DNA from: Clostridiales bacterium UBA1206
GTDB taxonomy: Bacteria; Bacillota; Clostridia; Oscillospirales; CAG-382
Length of the DNA stretch: 15,209 bases
NCBI GenBank assembly: GCA_002310055.1
Contig: DBXS01000003.1
Location: 11,864-27,072, forward strand
Reading direction: 5' to 3'
Shown here: piece after piece, positions 1 through 7,628 of the stretch
Layout of the letters: each line of letters begins with the position of its first letter
Numbering within the stretch: the first letter of the stretch is position 1
Made by a program: the position numbers and the translations under genes
Notes under the pieces: model-generated
Database searches by the model: none
Told to the model about the DNA's origin: nothing
What the model saw: only the letters and a program-made list of their open reading frames with translations

Positions 1-1176
1 CAGGGCGGCGGCAACGCCGGCCATACGGTGATGAACGAATACGGCAAGTTCGCGCTTCATCTGCTGCCTTCGGGCATATTCCACAAGAACGTGGTCAACG
101 TGCTGGGCAACGGCGTGGCGCTGGACCCCGAAAACCTGCTTGCCGAGATCGATTCCGTGCGCTCGCAGGGCGTTGATATCGACGAAAACAATCTCAAAAT
201 AAGCGACCGCGCTCCGCTGCTTCTGCCGTGGCACCGCGAGCTCGACGCGTTGGAAGAGGCGCGGCTCGCCGATAAGAAATACGGTTCCACCAAGCAGGGC
301 ATAGCTCCGTTTTATTCCGACAAATACCAGAAGAAGACCATACTCGCGGGCGAACTCTTCTACCCGGAAGAACTCAAACGCCATCTCGAAGACCTGCTCG
401 AATGGAAAAATCTGATAATCGAGCGCGTCTACGGCGCAAAGCCGCACACCATGGAAGAACTTGAAGAATGGCTGGAAAAATACGCGTACCGCATAAAGCC
501 GTTCATCACCGACACGGGCAAACTGCTCAGAGAAGCTCAAGAAGCAGGCAAAAAAGTGATGTTCGAAGCTCAGCTCGGGTCGCTGCGCGACCTTGATTTC
601 GGCATAGTGCCCTACACCACGTCGTCCAACACCACGGCGGCGTACGCGCCCATAGGCTCCGGCTGCCCTTCGGTAAAGATAGACGATATAATAGGCGTGG
701 TAAAAGCCTATTCCACCTGCGTGGGCGAAGGCCCGTTCGTGTGCGAATGGTTCGGCGAAGAAGCCGAAAAACTGCGCGAGGCGGGCGGCGAATACGGCGC
801 CAAGACCGGCAGACCGCGCCGCGTGGGACCTATCGACATCGTCGCCACGCGCTACGGCGTTCAAGTCCAGGCGGCGACGTGTATAGCGCTGACAAAGCTC
901 GACGTGCTTTCGTATATGCGCGCGATCCCCGTGTGCACGCACTACGAGCTGAACGGCAGCAAGACCGACGAATTCCCCTTCCCCACCGCGCTCGCCGAAG
1001 CAAAGCCGGTAATCGAATATATGGAAGGCTGGGCGAGCGATATTTCGGCGTGCAGAAGATTCGAAGACCTGCCCGTCCAGGCGCGCGAATACGTGGAATT
1101 CATAGAAAAAAGCATCGGCTGCCCGATAAAATACGTTTCGGTCGGCCCCGAACGCGACAGTATTATCATAAGGTAG
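1..1176 (+). CDS. purA: Adenylosuccinate synthetase, 5'-truncated by the window edge
   Basis: PurA joins IMP and aspartate using GTP to give adenylosuccinate, the first step from IMP to AMP, in the cytoplasm. The frame is open from base 1; its first residues, QGGGNAGHTV, match the family's QGGNNAGHT segment, so about 30-45 N-terminal residues, including the GDEGKGK GTP loop, lie outside the window. The internal ATG at base 28 is not the start. Further family landmarks are a TSSNTTA segment, VGEGPF, TGRPRR and ALTKLDVL. Several normally conserved stretches differ: EAQLGSLRDLD replaces the usual EGAQGTLLDID and RRVGPID replaces RRCGWFD, so this is a divergent branch. It ends 9 bases before purB, consistent with a shared operon. 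Identity is secure; only the start is missing. Confidence 0.95.
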   Translation, partial: QGGGNAGHTVMNEYGKFALHLLPSGIFHKNVVNVLGNGVALDPENLLAEIDSVRSQGVDIDENNLKISDRAPLLLPWHRELDALEEARLADKKYGSTKQGIAPFYSDKYQKKTILAGELFYPEELKRHLEDLLEWKNLIIERVYGAKPHTMEELEEWLEKYAYRIKPFITDTGKLLREAQEAGKKVMFEAQLGSLRDLDFGIVPYTTSSNTTAAYAPIGSGCPSVKIDDIIGVVKAYSTCVGEGPFVCEWFGEEAEKLREAGGEYGAKTGRPRRVGPIDIVATRYGVQVQAATCIALTKLDVLSYMRAIPVCTHYELNGSKTDEFPFPTALAEAKPVIEYMEGWASDISACRRFEDLPVQAREYVEFIEKSIGCPIKYVSVGPERDSIIIR

Positions 1177-1185
1177 GATATCATA

Positions 1186-2604
1186 ATGAGTAAAGACACG
1201 TACGAATCGCCGCTTTCTTCGCGCTATGCTTCGAAATATATGCTCGGGCTGTTTTCCGCGGATACGCGGTATCAGACCTGGAGAAAACTTTGGGTCTCGC
1301 TCGCACGCGCCGAACACGCGCTGGGGCTGCCCGTGACGCAGCCGCAGGTCGACGAGCTGGAAAAACATATTACGGATATAGATTACGAGACCGTGGCGGA
1401 ACGCGAAAAGCAGGTACGCCACGACGTGATGGCGCATATCTACGCCTACGGCAAAGCGGCTCCTTCCGCCGCCGGGATAATCCATCTGGGCGCCACGAGC
1501 TGCTACGTCACCGACAACGCCGACATCATCATATACCGCGACGCGCTCAGATATATACGCAAACAGCTCATAGCCGTCATAAAGAGTCTTGCGGATTTCG
1601 CGCTCGAATACAAGGATCTGCCCACGCTGGGATACACCCATTATCAGCCGGCGCAGCTCGTCACCGTGGGCAAACGCGCGTCGTTGTGGCTTCAGGATTT
1701 TGCAAGCGACTTAGAAGAACTCGATTTCACGCTTTCTCGCCTCAAGATGCTCGGCTGCCGCGGCACCACCGGTACCGAGGCGAGCTTTATGGAGCTCTTC
1801 GGCGGCGACGGCGAAAAGATCGACAAAATGAACGAGATGATCTGCGCCGATTTCGGGTTCGATTCCCGCTTCGACGTCTGCGGACAGACGTACCCGCGCA
1901 AGACCGATTCGGCGATACTCAACTCCCTTTCGGCGATAGCGCAGAGCGCGTATAAATTCGCCTGCGATATGCGGCTTTTGCAGCACGACAGGCAGCTCGA
2001 AGAGCCGTTCGAAAGTTCGCAGATCGGTTCGTCGGCGATGGCGTACAAGCGCAATCCAATGCGGTGCGAACGCATCTGCTCGCTTTCGCGGTATCTGATC
2101 TCCGACGCGGCGAACGCGTCCGCCACGGCGTCATCCCAATGGCTCGAACGCACGCTGGACGATTCCGCCAACCGCAGGATATCTCTTCCCGAAGCGTTCT
2201 TATGCGCCGACGCGGTGCTGAAGCTTACGCTGAACGTAACGAGCGGGATAGTTGTAAACGAAAAGATCATCGCAAAGACGGTGTACGGATACCTGCCTTT
2301 CATCGCAACCGAAAACCTGCTTATGGAAGCCGTCAAGCGCGGCGGCGACCGCCAGAAAGTCCACGAGATCATACGGCGCGCTTCGATGGAAGCGACCGCG
2401 CGTATGAAAGAGGGGCTGGAATGCGACCTTATCAAAACGCTTGCCGGAATGCCCGAATTCGGGATGAGCGAAGCCGAGATGAACGCCGTGCTCGATCCCG
2501 CGCTCTACACGGGCAGATGCGGCGAGCAGGTCGAAAAATACGTAAACAAGCTCGCCCCTGTGCTCGCTCAGTACGAAGAAACCGAAAAGGAGATATCGGT
2601 CTGA
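1186..2604 (+). CDS. purB: Adenylosuccinate lyase
   Basis: PurB splits fumarate from adenylosuccinate (giving AMP) and from SAICAR (giving AICAR), so it serves both the de novo pathway and the AMP branch. The 472-residue protein has the fumarase/aspartase-superfamily signature GSSAMAYKRNP at residues 281-291 (Ser283 on the mobile catalytic loop), the GYTHYQPAQ segment with His152, and RHDVMAH near residue 79. It resembles the longer animal-type enzyme: LGATSCYVTDNAD, CGQTYPRK and WLERTLDDSANRR closely follow segments I recall from human ADSL, unlike the shorter Bacillus subtilis PurB. The start ATG is 9 bases after purA with a weak TAGGA-type ribosome site; it ends 3 bases before guaA. All three are probably co-transcribed. 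The lyase call is very sure; the clade statement is from memory of family sequences. Confidence 0.96.
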   Translation: MSKDTYESPLSSRYASKYMLGLFSADTRYQTWRKLWVSLARAEHALGLPVTQPQVDELEKHITDIDYETVAEREKQVRHDVMAHIYAYGKAAPSAAGIIHLGATSCYVTDNADIIIYRDALRYIRKQLIAVIKSLADFALEYKDLPTLGYTHYQPAQLVTVGKRASLWLQDFASDLEELDFTLSRLKMLGCRGTTGTEASFMELFGGDGEKIDKMNEMICADFGFDSRFDVCGQTYPRKTDSAILNSLSAIAQSAYKFACDMRLLQHDRQLEEPFESSQIGSSAMAYKRNPMRCERICSLSRYLISDAANASATASSQWLERTLDDSANRRISLPEAFLCADAVLKLTLNVTSGIVVNEKIIAKTVYGYLPFIATENLLMEAVKRGGDRQKVHEIIRRASMEATARMKEGLECDLIKTLAGMPEFGMSEAEMNAVLDPALYTGRCGEQVEKYVNKLAPVLAQYEETEKEISV

Positions 2605-2607
2605 GAT

Positions 2608-4134
2608 ATGGAAAAAATACTCGTTCTCGATTTCGGCGGCCAGTACGATCTGCTGATAGCGCGCCGCGTGCGCGAAAACGGCGTGTTTGCCGAAATCAAG
2701 CCGTACGACAGGATATCGCTTGACGAAATAATATCGAACGGATACAAAGGCATAATTTTCACCGGCGGGCCCAACAGCGTTTACGACTCAAACTCGCCCC
2801 ATTACGACCCCGCGATCCTCGGTATCGGGATCCCCGTGCTGGGGATATGCTACGGCCACCAGCTTATCGCCTATATGGCGGGCGGCGCGATACGTTCCGC
2901 CGGCAGCATAAGCGAATACGGCAAGACCGAACTTGCGGCGTATGCGTGCCCGATATTTGAAAACGTGCCCCAAAAAAGCGTGTGCTGGATGAGCCACACC
3001 GACTACGTAAGCTCCGTGCCGGAAGGGTTCGAGACCGTCGCTTTCACCGATAATTGTCCCTGCGCAGCGATGGCGGACGTTCGCCGCCGCATCTACGGCG
3101 TGCAGTTCCATCCCGAAGTCACGCACACCGAATACGGCAAAACTATACTTCGCAATTTCCTTTTCGGCGTCTGCGGCTGCGCGGGCGACTGGAAAATGGA
3201 CGATTTTATAGAAAAGACCGTGGCAAAATACAAAGCCGAACTTAAAGGCAAGCGCGTGCTGTGCGCGCTTTCGGGCGGTGTGGATTCTTCGGTCGCGGCG
3301 GCGTTGATGCACCGCGCGGTGGGCGAAAACCTCACCTGCGTTTTCGTCGACCACGGACTGCTCAGAAAAAACGAAGGCGACGACGTGGAAAGCGTGTTCC
3401 GCGGCAAATTCAATATGAAACTCATCCGCGTAAACGCCGAAGACCGTTTCCTCACGCGCCTGAAAGGCGTTTGCGAACCCGAAAAAAAGCGCAAGATAAT
3501 AGGCGAGGAATTCATACGGGTCTTCGAAGAGCAGAGCCGCGTTCTGGGAAAGATGGATGTACTCGTACAGGGCACGATCTACCCCGACATAATCGAAAGC
3601 GGCAAAGGCGACGCATCGACCATAAAGAGCCACCACAACGTGGGCGGACTTCCCTCCGTTATGGATTTCGAATCCATCGTTGAGCCGCTGAAAGAGCTGT
3701 TCAAGGACGAAGTGCGCGCCGTGGGACTCCAACTGGGCATACCCGAAAAACTCGTTATGCGCCAGCCGTTCCCAGGCCCGGGGCTCGCCGTGCGTATAAT
3801 AGGCGAAATAACCAAGGCGAAAGCCGATACTTTGCGCGAAGCGGACGCGATATTCCGCGAAGAGCTCGAGCGCGCGGGCGTTCGCCCCAGCCAGTATTTC
3901 GCGGTGCTCACCGATACTCAGAGCGTGGGCGTGATGGGCGACGCGCGCACGTACGGCCACACCGTGGCGCTGCGCGCCGTGACCACCGACGATTTTATGA
4001 CCGCCGACTGGACGCGTATCCCGTACGAAGTGCTCGAAACCGTGTCGCGCCGCATCACCAACGAAGTAAAGACGATCAACCGCGTGGTTTACGATATCAC
4101 GTCCAAACCGCCGGCAACCGTGGAATGGGAGTGA
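2608..4134 (+). CDS. guaA: GMP synthase (glutamine-hydrolysing)
   Basis: GuaA amidates XMP to GMP with ATP and glutamine. The 508-residue protein has the normal two-part layout. The class I glutamine amidotransferase domain covers about residues 1-190, with nucleophile Cys81 in GICYGHQ and His168/Glu170 in FHPE. The ATP-pyrophosphatase domain follows, with the PP-loop SGGVDSS at 222-228. The C-terminal dimerisation domain contains FPGPGLAVRI and ends in the typical SKPPATVEWE. The start is 3 bases after the purB stop; an AAGGAG ribosome site lies inside the purB end (about 2587-2592), rather far from the ATG, so translational coupling to purB is plausible. The guaB partner that makes XMP is not in the window. 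A hairpin overlaps the stop codon. Confidence 0.97.
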   Translation: MEKILVLDFGGQYDLLIARRVRENGVFAEIKPYDRISLDEIISNGYKGIIFTGGPNSVYDSNSPHYDPAILGIGIPVLGICYGHQLIAYMAGGAIRSAGSISEYGKTELAAYACPIFENVPQKSVCWMSHTDYVSSVPEGFETVAFTDNCPCAAMADVRRRIYGVQFHPEVTHTEYGKTILRNFLFGVCGCAGDWKMDDFIEKTVAKYKAELKGKRVLCALSGGVDSSVAAALMHRAVGENLTCVFVDHGLLRKNEGDDVESVFRGKFNMKLIRVNAEDRFLTRLKGVCEPEKKRKIIGEEFIRVFEEQSRVLGKMDVLVQGTIYPDIIESGKGDASTIKSHHNVGGLPSVMDFESIVEPLKELFKDEVRAVGLQLGIPEKLVMRQPFPGPGLAVRIIGEITKAKADTLREADAIFREELERAGVRPSQYFAVLTDTQSVGVMGDARTYGHTVALRAVTTDDFMTADWTRIPYEVLETVSRRITNEVKTINRVVYDITSKPPATVEWE

Positions 4135-4153
4135 TTTTCGCCCCGCGAAAATC
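4133..4153 (+). terminator. Hairpin overlapping the guaA stop codon
   Basis: GATTTTCGC (4133-4141) and GCGAAAATC (4145-4153) form a perfect 9-bp stem with a CCC loop. The stem begins inside the guaA TGA. No T-run follows on either strand, so it is not a textbook intrinsic terminator; it could protect the mRNA 3' end or help end the purA-purB-guaA transcript. Role is inference. Confidence 0.5.
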
Positions 4154-4160
4154 AACTATT

Positions 4161-4185
4161 AGTTATTAACTATTAACTAATAACT
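4161..4185. repeat. AT-rich inverted repeat between guaA and pyrG
   Basis: AGTTATTA (4161-4168) and TAATAACT (4178-4185) are perfect inverted copies around ACTATTAAC; the TTAACTA unit also repeats directly. Its composition differs sharply from the GC-rich genes on both sides. It could be a dispersed intergenic element or simply low-complexity spacer; one window cannot tell. Confidence 0.55.
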
Positions 4186-4186
4186 G

Positions 4187-4215
4187 TTCAGCCGAAGGCA
4201 TGCAAATATTATAAT
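4187..4215 (+). promoter_or_regulatory. Candidate pyrG promoter
   Basis: A perfect -10 box TATAAT at 4210-4215 is preceded, at 17-base spacing, by a poor -35 (TTCAGC, 4187-4192). Transcription would start near 4222 and leave a leader of about 110 bases before pyrG. The weak -35 makes this a moderate call. Confidence 0.45.
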
Positions 4216-4221
4216 TACAAT

Positions 4222-4276
4222 TCAAATCAAAACAGGTGAAATATGTCGGAAAGTGTTCTTCGCGTCAAATCAAAAC
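4222..4276 (+). repeat. 12-base direct repeat in the pyrG leader
   Basis: TCAAATCAAAAC occurs exactly at 4222-4233 and again at 4265-4276, 43 bases apart start to start. The second copy also forms the 5' arm and loop of a 6-bp hairpin (CAAATC 4266-4271 with GATTTG 4277-4282). Both lie in the predicted leader, so a regulatory role is possible but unproven. No reiterative-G start of the kind used in Bacillus pyrG attenuation is visible. Confidence 0.55.
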
Positions 4277-4315
4277 GATTTGCCGTTGATACTGTTTAAA
4301 ACGGAAGCGAAAAGC

Positions 4316-4321
4316 GGGAGG
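4316..4321 (+). promoter_or_regulatory. Ribosome binding site fixing the pyrG start
   Basis: GGGAGG lies 9 bases before the ATG at 4331. It supports that ATG over an in-frame GTG at 4253 that would add 26 residues not found in CTP synthases. Confidence 0.8.
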
Positions 4322-4330
4322 AAAATAGAA

Positions 4331-5935
4331 ATGACCAAATACATTTTTGTTACAGGAGGCGTGGTCTCGGGGCTGGGAAAAGGCATAACGGCCGCGTCGC
4401 TCGGGCGTCTGCTCAAGGCGCGCGGGCTAAAAGTCGCGTCGCAGAAGCTCGACCCGTACATCAACGTCGACCCCGGCACGATGAGCCCTTATCAGCACGG
4501 CGAAGTCTACGTCACCGAAGACGGCGCCGAGACCGACCTCGATCTGGGGCATTACGAGCGTTTTATAGACGAAGACCTGAACAAGTATTCCAACCTCACC
4601 ACCGGTAAAGTATACTGGAACGTGCTGAACAAAGAACGCCGCGGCGAATATCTGGGGCACACGGTGCAGGTCATCCCCCACATCACCAACGAAATAAAGG
4701 AATTCGTATACAACGTGGGCAAGCATTCCGACGCCGACGTGGTCATAACCGAAATAGGCGGCACCATAGGCGATATCGAATCGCAGCCGTTCATCGAGGC
4801 CGTGCGCCAGATTTCGCTGGAAGTGGGCCGCGAAAACAGCCTGTTCATCCACGTGACAATAGTCCCCTACCTGCACGGCTCGGAAGAGCACAAGACCAAG
4901 CCCACGCAGCATTCCGTAAAGGAACTTCAGGGCATGGGCGTGAACCCCAACATAATCATACTGCGCTGCGACGAGCCGCTCGAGGATGCGATATTCGATA
5001 AGATAGCGCTTTTCTGCAACGTGAAAAAAGACTGCGTGATAGAAAACATCACGCTGCCCAATCTGTACGAGGCGCCTCTGATGCTTGAAAGAGCCGACTT
5101 TTCTTCGGTGGTCTGCCGCGAGCTGGGGATAAACGCGCCCGAGCCGGACCTTGCCGACTGGAAAGCGATGGTGGACCGCATCAAAGCGCCGCGCACTCCG
5201 CTGCACATAGGTCTGGTGGGCAAATACGTCGCGCTGCACGACGCATACCTTTCGGTCGCCGAGGCGATGCGCCACGCAGGTTACATATACAACACCCATA
5301 TCAAGATCCACTGGATAGATTCCGAGACGATAACTTCAGAAAACGTCGCGGAAACGCTGGGCGGGCTCGACGGCATAATAGTGCCGGGCGGATTCGGCAG
5401 CCGCGGAATAGAAGGAATGATAGAAGCCGCGCGCTACGCGCGTGAGAATCACATACCGTATTTCGGCATATGCCTGGGCATGCAGATAGCCGTTATAGAA
5501 TACGCGCGGCACGTAGCGGGGATAACGGACGCGAACTCGGGCGAATTCGACGCGGAATGCGCGCACAAGGTCATAGACTTTATGCCCGGTCAGAGCGACG
5601 AAGTCGACAAAGGCGGCACGCTGAGGCTGGGCGCGTACCCCTGCGACATAGTCCCCGGCACCACTATGGAAAAATGCTACGGCGCGCGCCATATATCCGA
5701 ACGTCACCGCCACCGTTACGAATTCAACAACGATTACCGCGAAATACTCACCCGTCACGGACTTACCCTGAGCGGCATGTCGCCGGACGGACGCCTTGTG
5801 GAGACCGTGGAGCTTACCGAAAGGCCGTTCTTCGTGGGCGTGCAGTATCACCCCGAATTCAAATCGCGCCCCAACAAGCCGCATCCGCTGTTTCTGGGCT
5901 TTATAGGCGCGGCTTACGAAAGATCGAAAAAGTGA
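4331..5935 (+). CDS. pyrG: CTP synthase
   Basis: PyrG aminates UTP to CTP using ATP and glutamine. The 534-residue length is normal. The N-terminal synthetase domain begins KYIFVTGGVVSGLGKG (P-loop-like GLGKG at 14-18) and contains DPYINVDPGTMSPYQHGE and the EIGGTIGDIE metal/nucleotide segment at 141-150. The C-terminal class I glutaminase domain has PGGFGSRG, nucleophile Cys381 in GICLGMQ, and His507/Glu509 in YHPEF. The ATG at 4331 was chosen because the protein then begins exactly where the family does and has a good ribosome site. A 196-base gap after guaA with its own candidate promoter suggests a separate transcript. It runs convergently into purF with a shared terminator between. Confidence 0.97.
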   Translation: MTKYIFVTGGVVSGLGKGITAASLGRLLKARGLKVASQKLDPYINVDPGTMSPYQHGEVYVTEDGAETDLDLGHYERFIDEDLNKYSNLTTGKVYWNVLNKERRGEYLGHTVQVIPHITNEIKEFVYNVGKHSDADVVITEIGGTIGDIESQPFIEAVRQISLEVGRENSLFIHVTIVPYLHGSEEHKTKPTQHSVKELQGMGVNPNIIILRCDEPLEDAIFDKIALFCNVKKDCVIENITLPNLYEAPLMLERADFSSVVCRELGINAPEPDLADWKAMVDRIKAPRTPLHIGLVGKYVALHDAYLSVAEAMRHAGYIYNTHIKIHWIDSETITSENVAETLGGLDGIIVPGGFGSRGIEGMIEAARYARENHIPYFGICLGMQIAVIEYARHVAGITDANSGEFDAECAHKVIDFMPGQSDEVDKGGTLRLGAYPCDIVPGTTMEKCYGARHISERHRHRYEFNNDYREILTRHGLTLSGMSPDGRLVETVELTERPFFVGVQYHPEFKSRPNKPHPLFLGFIGAAYERSKK

Positions 5936-5973
5936 CCCTGTCCGCGCCGCACGCGCGAAAACTTAATACTTAT

Positions 5974-6008
5974 AAAAAAAGCAGATCGAAAAAGATCTGC
6001 TTTATATT
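5974..6008. terminator. Bidirectional intrinsic terminator between pyrG and purF
   Basis: AAAGCAGATC (5978-5987) pairs perfectly with GATCTGCTTT (5994-6003) around a GAAAAA loop, a 10-bp stem. An A-run (5974-5980) precedes it and a T-rich tail follows, so the structure can end transcription on both strands. This fits the convergent gene arrangement. Confidence 0.9.
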
Positions 6009-6009
6009 T

Positions 6010-7425
6010 TTATTCTCCTATTTCGGAAAGGCGCTGACAGAACCGGTCTTTTCGCGTGTCTTCGGGGATTTCCGTGGGGTATTCCCCGCTGAAACAGGCG
6101 CTGCACAGTTTCCGCCCGGGGGCGAGCTCGCAAAGGTTTTCCAGCGGCAGATACCCCAGCGAATCGACCCCGATAAGCGATGCCGTCTCGGCGACCGTAT
6201 GGCGGCAGGCGATGAGGTTTTCCTGCGAATCGATATCGGTACCGTAGTAGCACGGGAACTTGAACGGCGGCGCCGATACGCGCATATGGATCTCCTTTGC
6301 GCCCGCTTCGCGCAAGAGCCGGACTATCCTTCCGCACGTAGTGCCGCGGACGATGGAATCGTCGATAAGGACGACCCTCTTGCCGTCCACCGCCTCTTTG
6401 ACCGCCGAAAGCTTTATCTTCACCCTGTCAAGACGGTGGTCGGGTGAAATGAACGTCCTGCCTATGTATTTGTTTTTAATAAGCCCTATCTCGTACGGTA
6501 TCCCGGACCCGCGGCTGTAACCGATCGCGGCGTCGAGCCCCGAATCGGGCACGCCAATAACGATATCGGCGTCGGCGGGATGGATGCGCGCGAGTATCTC
6601 GCCCGCCCTGACTCTGGCGTTGTGGACCGATACGCCGTCTATTACGGAATCCGGCCGCGCGAAATAGATGTATTCAAAAACGCAGAAGTGTTTTTTGCGC
6701 CTGCCGCAATGTTCTCTGCGCGATTCTATGCCGTTTTTTCCGAATATGAGTATCTCGCCGGGTTCGATATCCCTTACGAATTCGGCGCCGACCGCCATTA
6801 TCGCGCAGCTTTCGGAAGCGACAACGTACATCCCGTCGCCCGTAACGCCGTAACACAGCGGACGGAAACCGTACGGATCACGCGCGCAGATGAGTTTCTG
6901 CGGCGACATAAGGACTATGGAATACGCGCCGTCGAGGGTATACATCGCGCGGCTCACCGCTTCTTCTATGGAATTCGTCTTCAGCCGTTCCCGAGTTATG
7001 ATATACGCAATGGTCTCGGTGTCGCTGGACGTGTGGAAAATGGCGCCGGAAAGTTCCAATTCGGAACGCAGTTTTGTGGCGTTGGAAAGATTGCCGTTGT
7101 GCGCGAGCGCCATCCTCCCTTTCTGGTGGTTGACGACGATAGGCTGGCAGTTGCTCCGGCTGGTCGCGCCGGTCGTGCCGTAGCGCGTATGCGCCACCGC
7201 CATAGTCCCTTCCGGGAACGCCGAAAGGACCGGCTCGGTGAACACCTCGCCTATAAGCCCCAGATCCTTGTACGCCGTGAACAGCCCGTCGTCGTTGACG
7301 ACGATGCCGCAGCTTTCCTGCCCTCTGTGCTGTAACGCGTACAGCCCGTAATACGCTATTCCGGATGCATTGACCGGCTTTTCGGAATACAGCCCGAAAA
7401 CGCCGCATTCTTCATGAACACTCAT
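6010..7425 (-). CDS. purF: Amidophosphoribosyltransferase
   Basis: PurF makes 5-phosphoribosylamine from PRPP and glutamine, the committed step of de novo purine synthesis. The 471-residue protein starts with a six-residue leader before Cys7 of CGVFG, the N-terminal nucleophile exposed by propeptide removal in Bacillus-type enzymes. The glutaminase domain holds QHRGQES and HNGNLSN (about 32-113). The phosphoribosyltransferase domain has the PRPP loop VLIDDSIVRGTT near 353-363. Cys248, Cys392 and the CSAC pair Cys441/Cys444 correspond in context to the four [4Fe-4S] ligands of the B. subtilis enzyme, so an oxygen-sensitive cluster is likely. The ribosome site is weak. Expression starts from a consensus promoter followed by an attenuator-like hairpin. 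It is transcribed away from the solute-binding gene. Confidence 0.97.
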   Translation of the reverse strand: MSVHEECGVFGLYSEKPVNASGIAYYGLYALQHRGQESCGIVVNDDGLFTAYKDLGLIGEVFTEPVLSAFPEGTMAVAHTRYGTTGATSRSNCQPIVVNHQKGRMALAHNGNLSNATKLRSELELSGAIFHTSSDTETIAYIITRERLKTNSIEEAVSRAMYTLDGAYSIVLMSPQKLICARDPYGFRPLCYGVTGDGMYVVASESCAIMAVGAEFVRDIEPGEILIFGKNGIESRREHCGRRKKHFCVFEYIYFARPDSVIDGVSVHNARVRAGEILARIHPADADIVIGVPDSGLDAAIGYSRGSGIPYEIGLIKNKYIGRTFISPDHRLDRVKIKLSAVKEAVDGKRVVLIDDSIVRGTTCGRIVRLLREAGAKEIHMRVSAPPFKFPCYYGTDIDSQENLIACRHTVAETASLIGVDSLGYLPLENLCELAPGRKLCSACFSGEYPTEIPEDTRKDRFCQRLSEIGE

Positions 7426-7454
7426 ATCCGCGTCTTTCTTTTTTATAAATTTCT

Positions 7455-7504
7455 AAAAAAAGCAAAAAAGGCGCCTTTCATGGTATACCACAAAAGACGC
7501 CTTT
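7455..7504 (-). terminator. Intrinsic terminator / attenuator in the purF leader
   Basis: On the minus strand a 17-bp stem forms (7504-7488 with 7483-7467, loop TATA at the apex), followed by TTTTTTGCTTTTTTT. Three positions pair only as G-U in the minus-strand RNA and would be C/A mismatches in plus-strand RNA, so the structure belongs to the purF transcript. It sits about 10 bases after the predicted start of transcription and before the purF ATG. That is the layout of an attenuator, but no riboswitch aptamer fits upstream of it. Confidence 0.8.
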
Positions 7505-7520
7505 GCCTTTTCCGGCTATT

Positions 7521-7549
7521 ATTATAACCGCCGGACGCCTGTTTGTCAA
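7521..7549 (-). promoter_or_regulatory. Consensus sigma-A-type promoter of purF
   Basis: On the minus strand TTGACA (7549-7544) and TATAAT (7526-7521) are separated by exactly 17 bases, a full match to the housekeeping consensus. The start of transcription should be about 7514-7517, giving a leader of roughly 90 bases before purF. No PurR PurBox (CCGAAC core) is seen around it. Confidence 0.88.
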
Positions 7550-7554
7550 CCGTA

Positions 7555-7580
7555 AAATAAAAAAGCGCCTGCGGCGGCGC
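7555..7580 (-). terminator. Short terminator-like hairpin upstream of the purF promoter
   Basis: On the minus strand GCGCC, a six-base loop and GGCGC (7580-7565) are followed by TTTTTTATTTT. It would stop leftward transcription before the purF promoter. The stem is only 5 bp and no leftward gene ends here, so it may be an insulator or chance. Confidence 0.4.
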
Positions 7581-7599
7581 AAAAAACCGTTTGCGGGTA

Positions 7600-7628
7600 T
7601 TGATTTACGAACGCGTATATGATATTAT
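7600..7628 (+). promoter_or_regulatory. Candidate promoter of the solute-binding lipoprotein gene
   Basis: TTGATT (7600-7605) and TATTAT (7623-7628) are spaced by 17 bases on the + strand, about 60 bases before the start codon. An overlapping TATAAA (7626-7631) is an alternative -10. An inverted repeat brackets the -10 region. Confidence 0.55.

Noticed and set aside
2788..4155. Long open frame (about 455 codons) antisense to guaA
   Set aside because: The sense strand encodes an unmistakable GuaA; the antisense product is rich in His/Ala/Arg/Val with no domain and is a codon-usage shadow.
4253..4330. GTG start extending pyrG by 26 residues
   Set aside because: No ribosome site at 4253, and CTP synthases begin at the MTKYIFVTGG equivalent; GGGAGG supports 4331.
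7467..7520. Purine riboswitch upstream of purF
   Set aside because: Only about a dozen bases separate the predicted transcript start from the terminator stem, and no three-way junction aptamer pattern is present.
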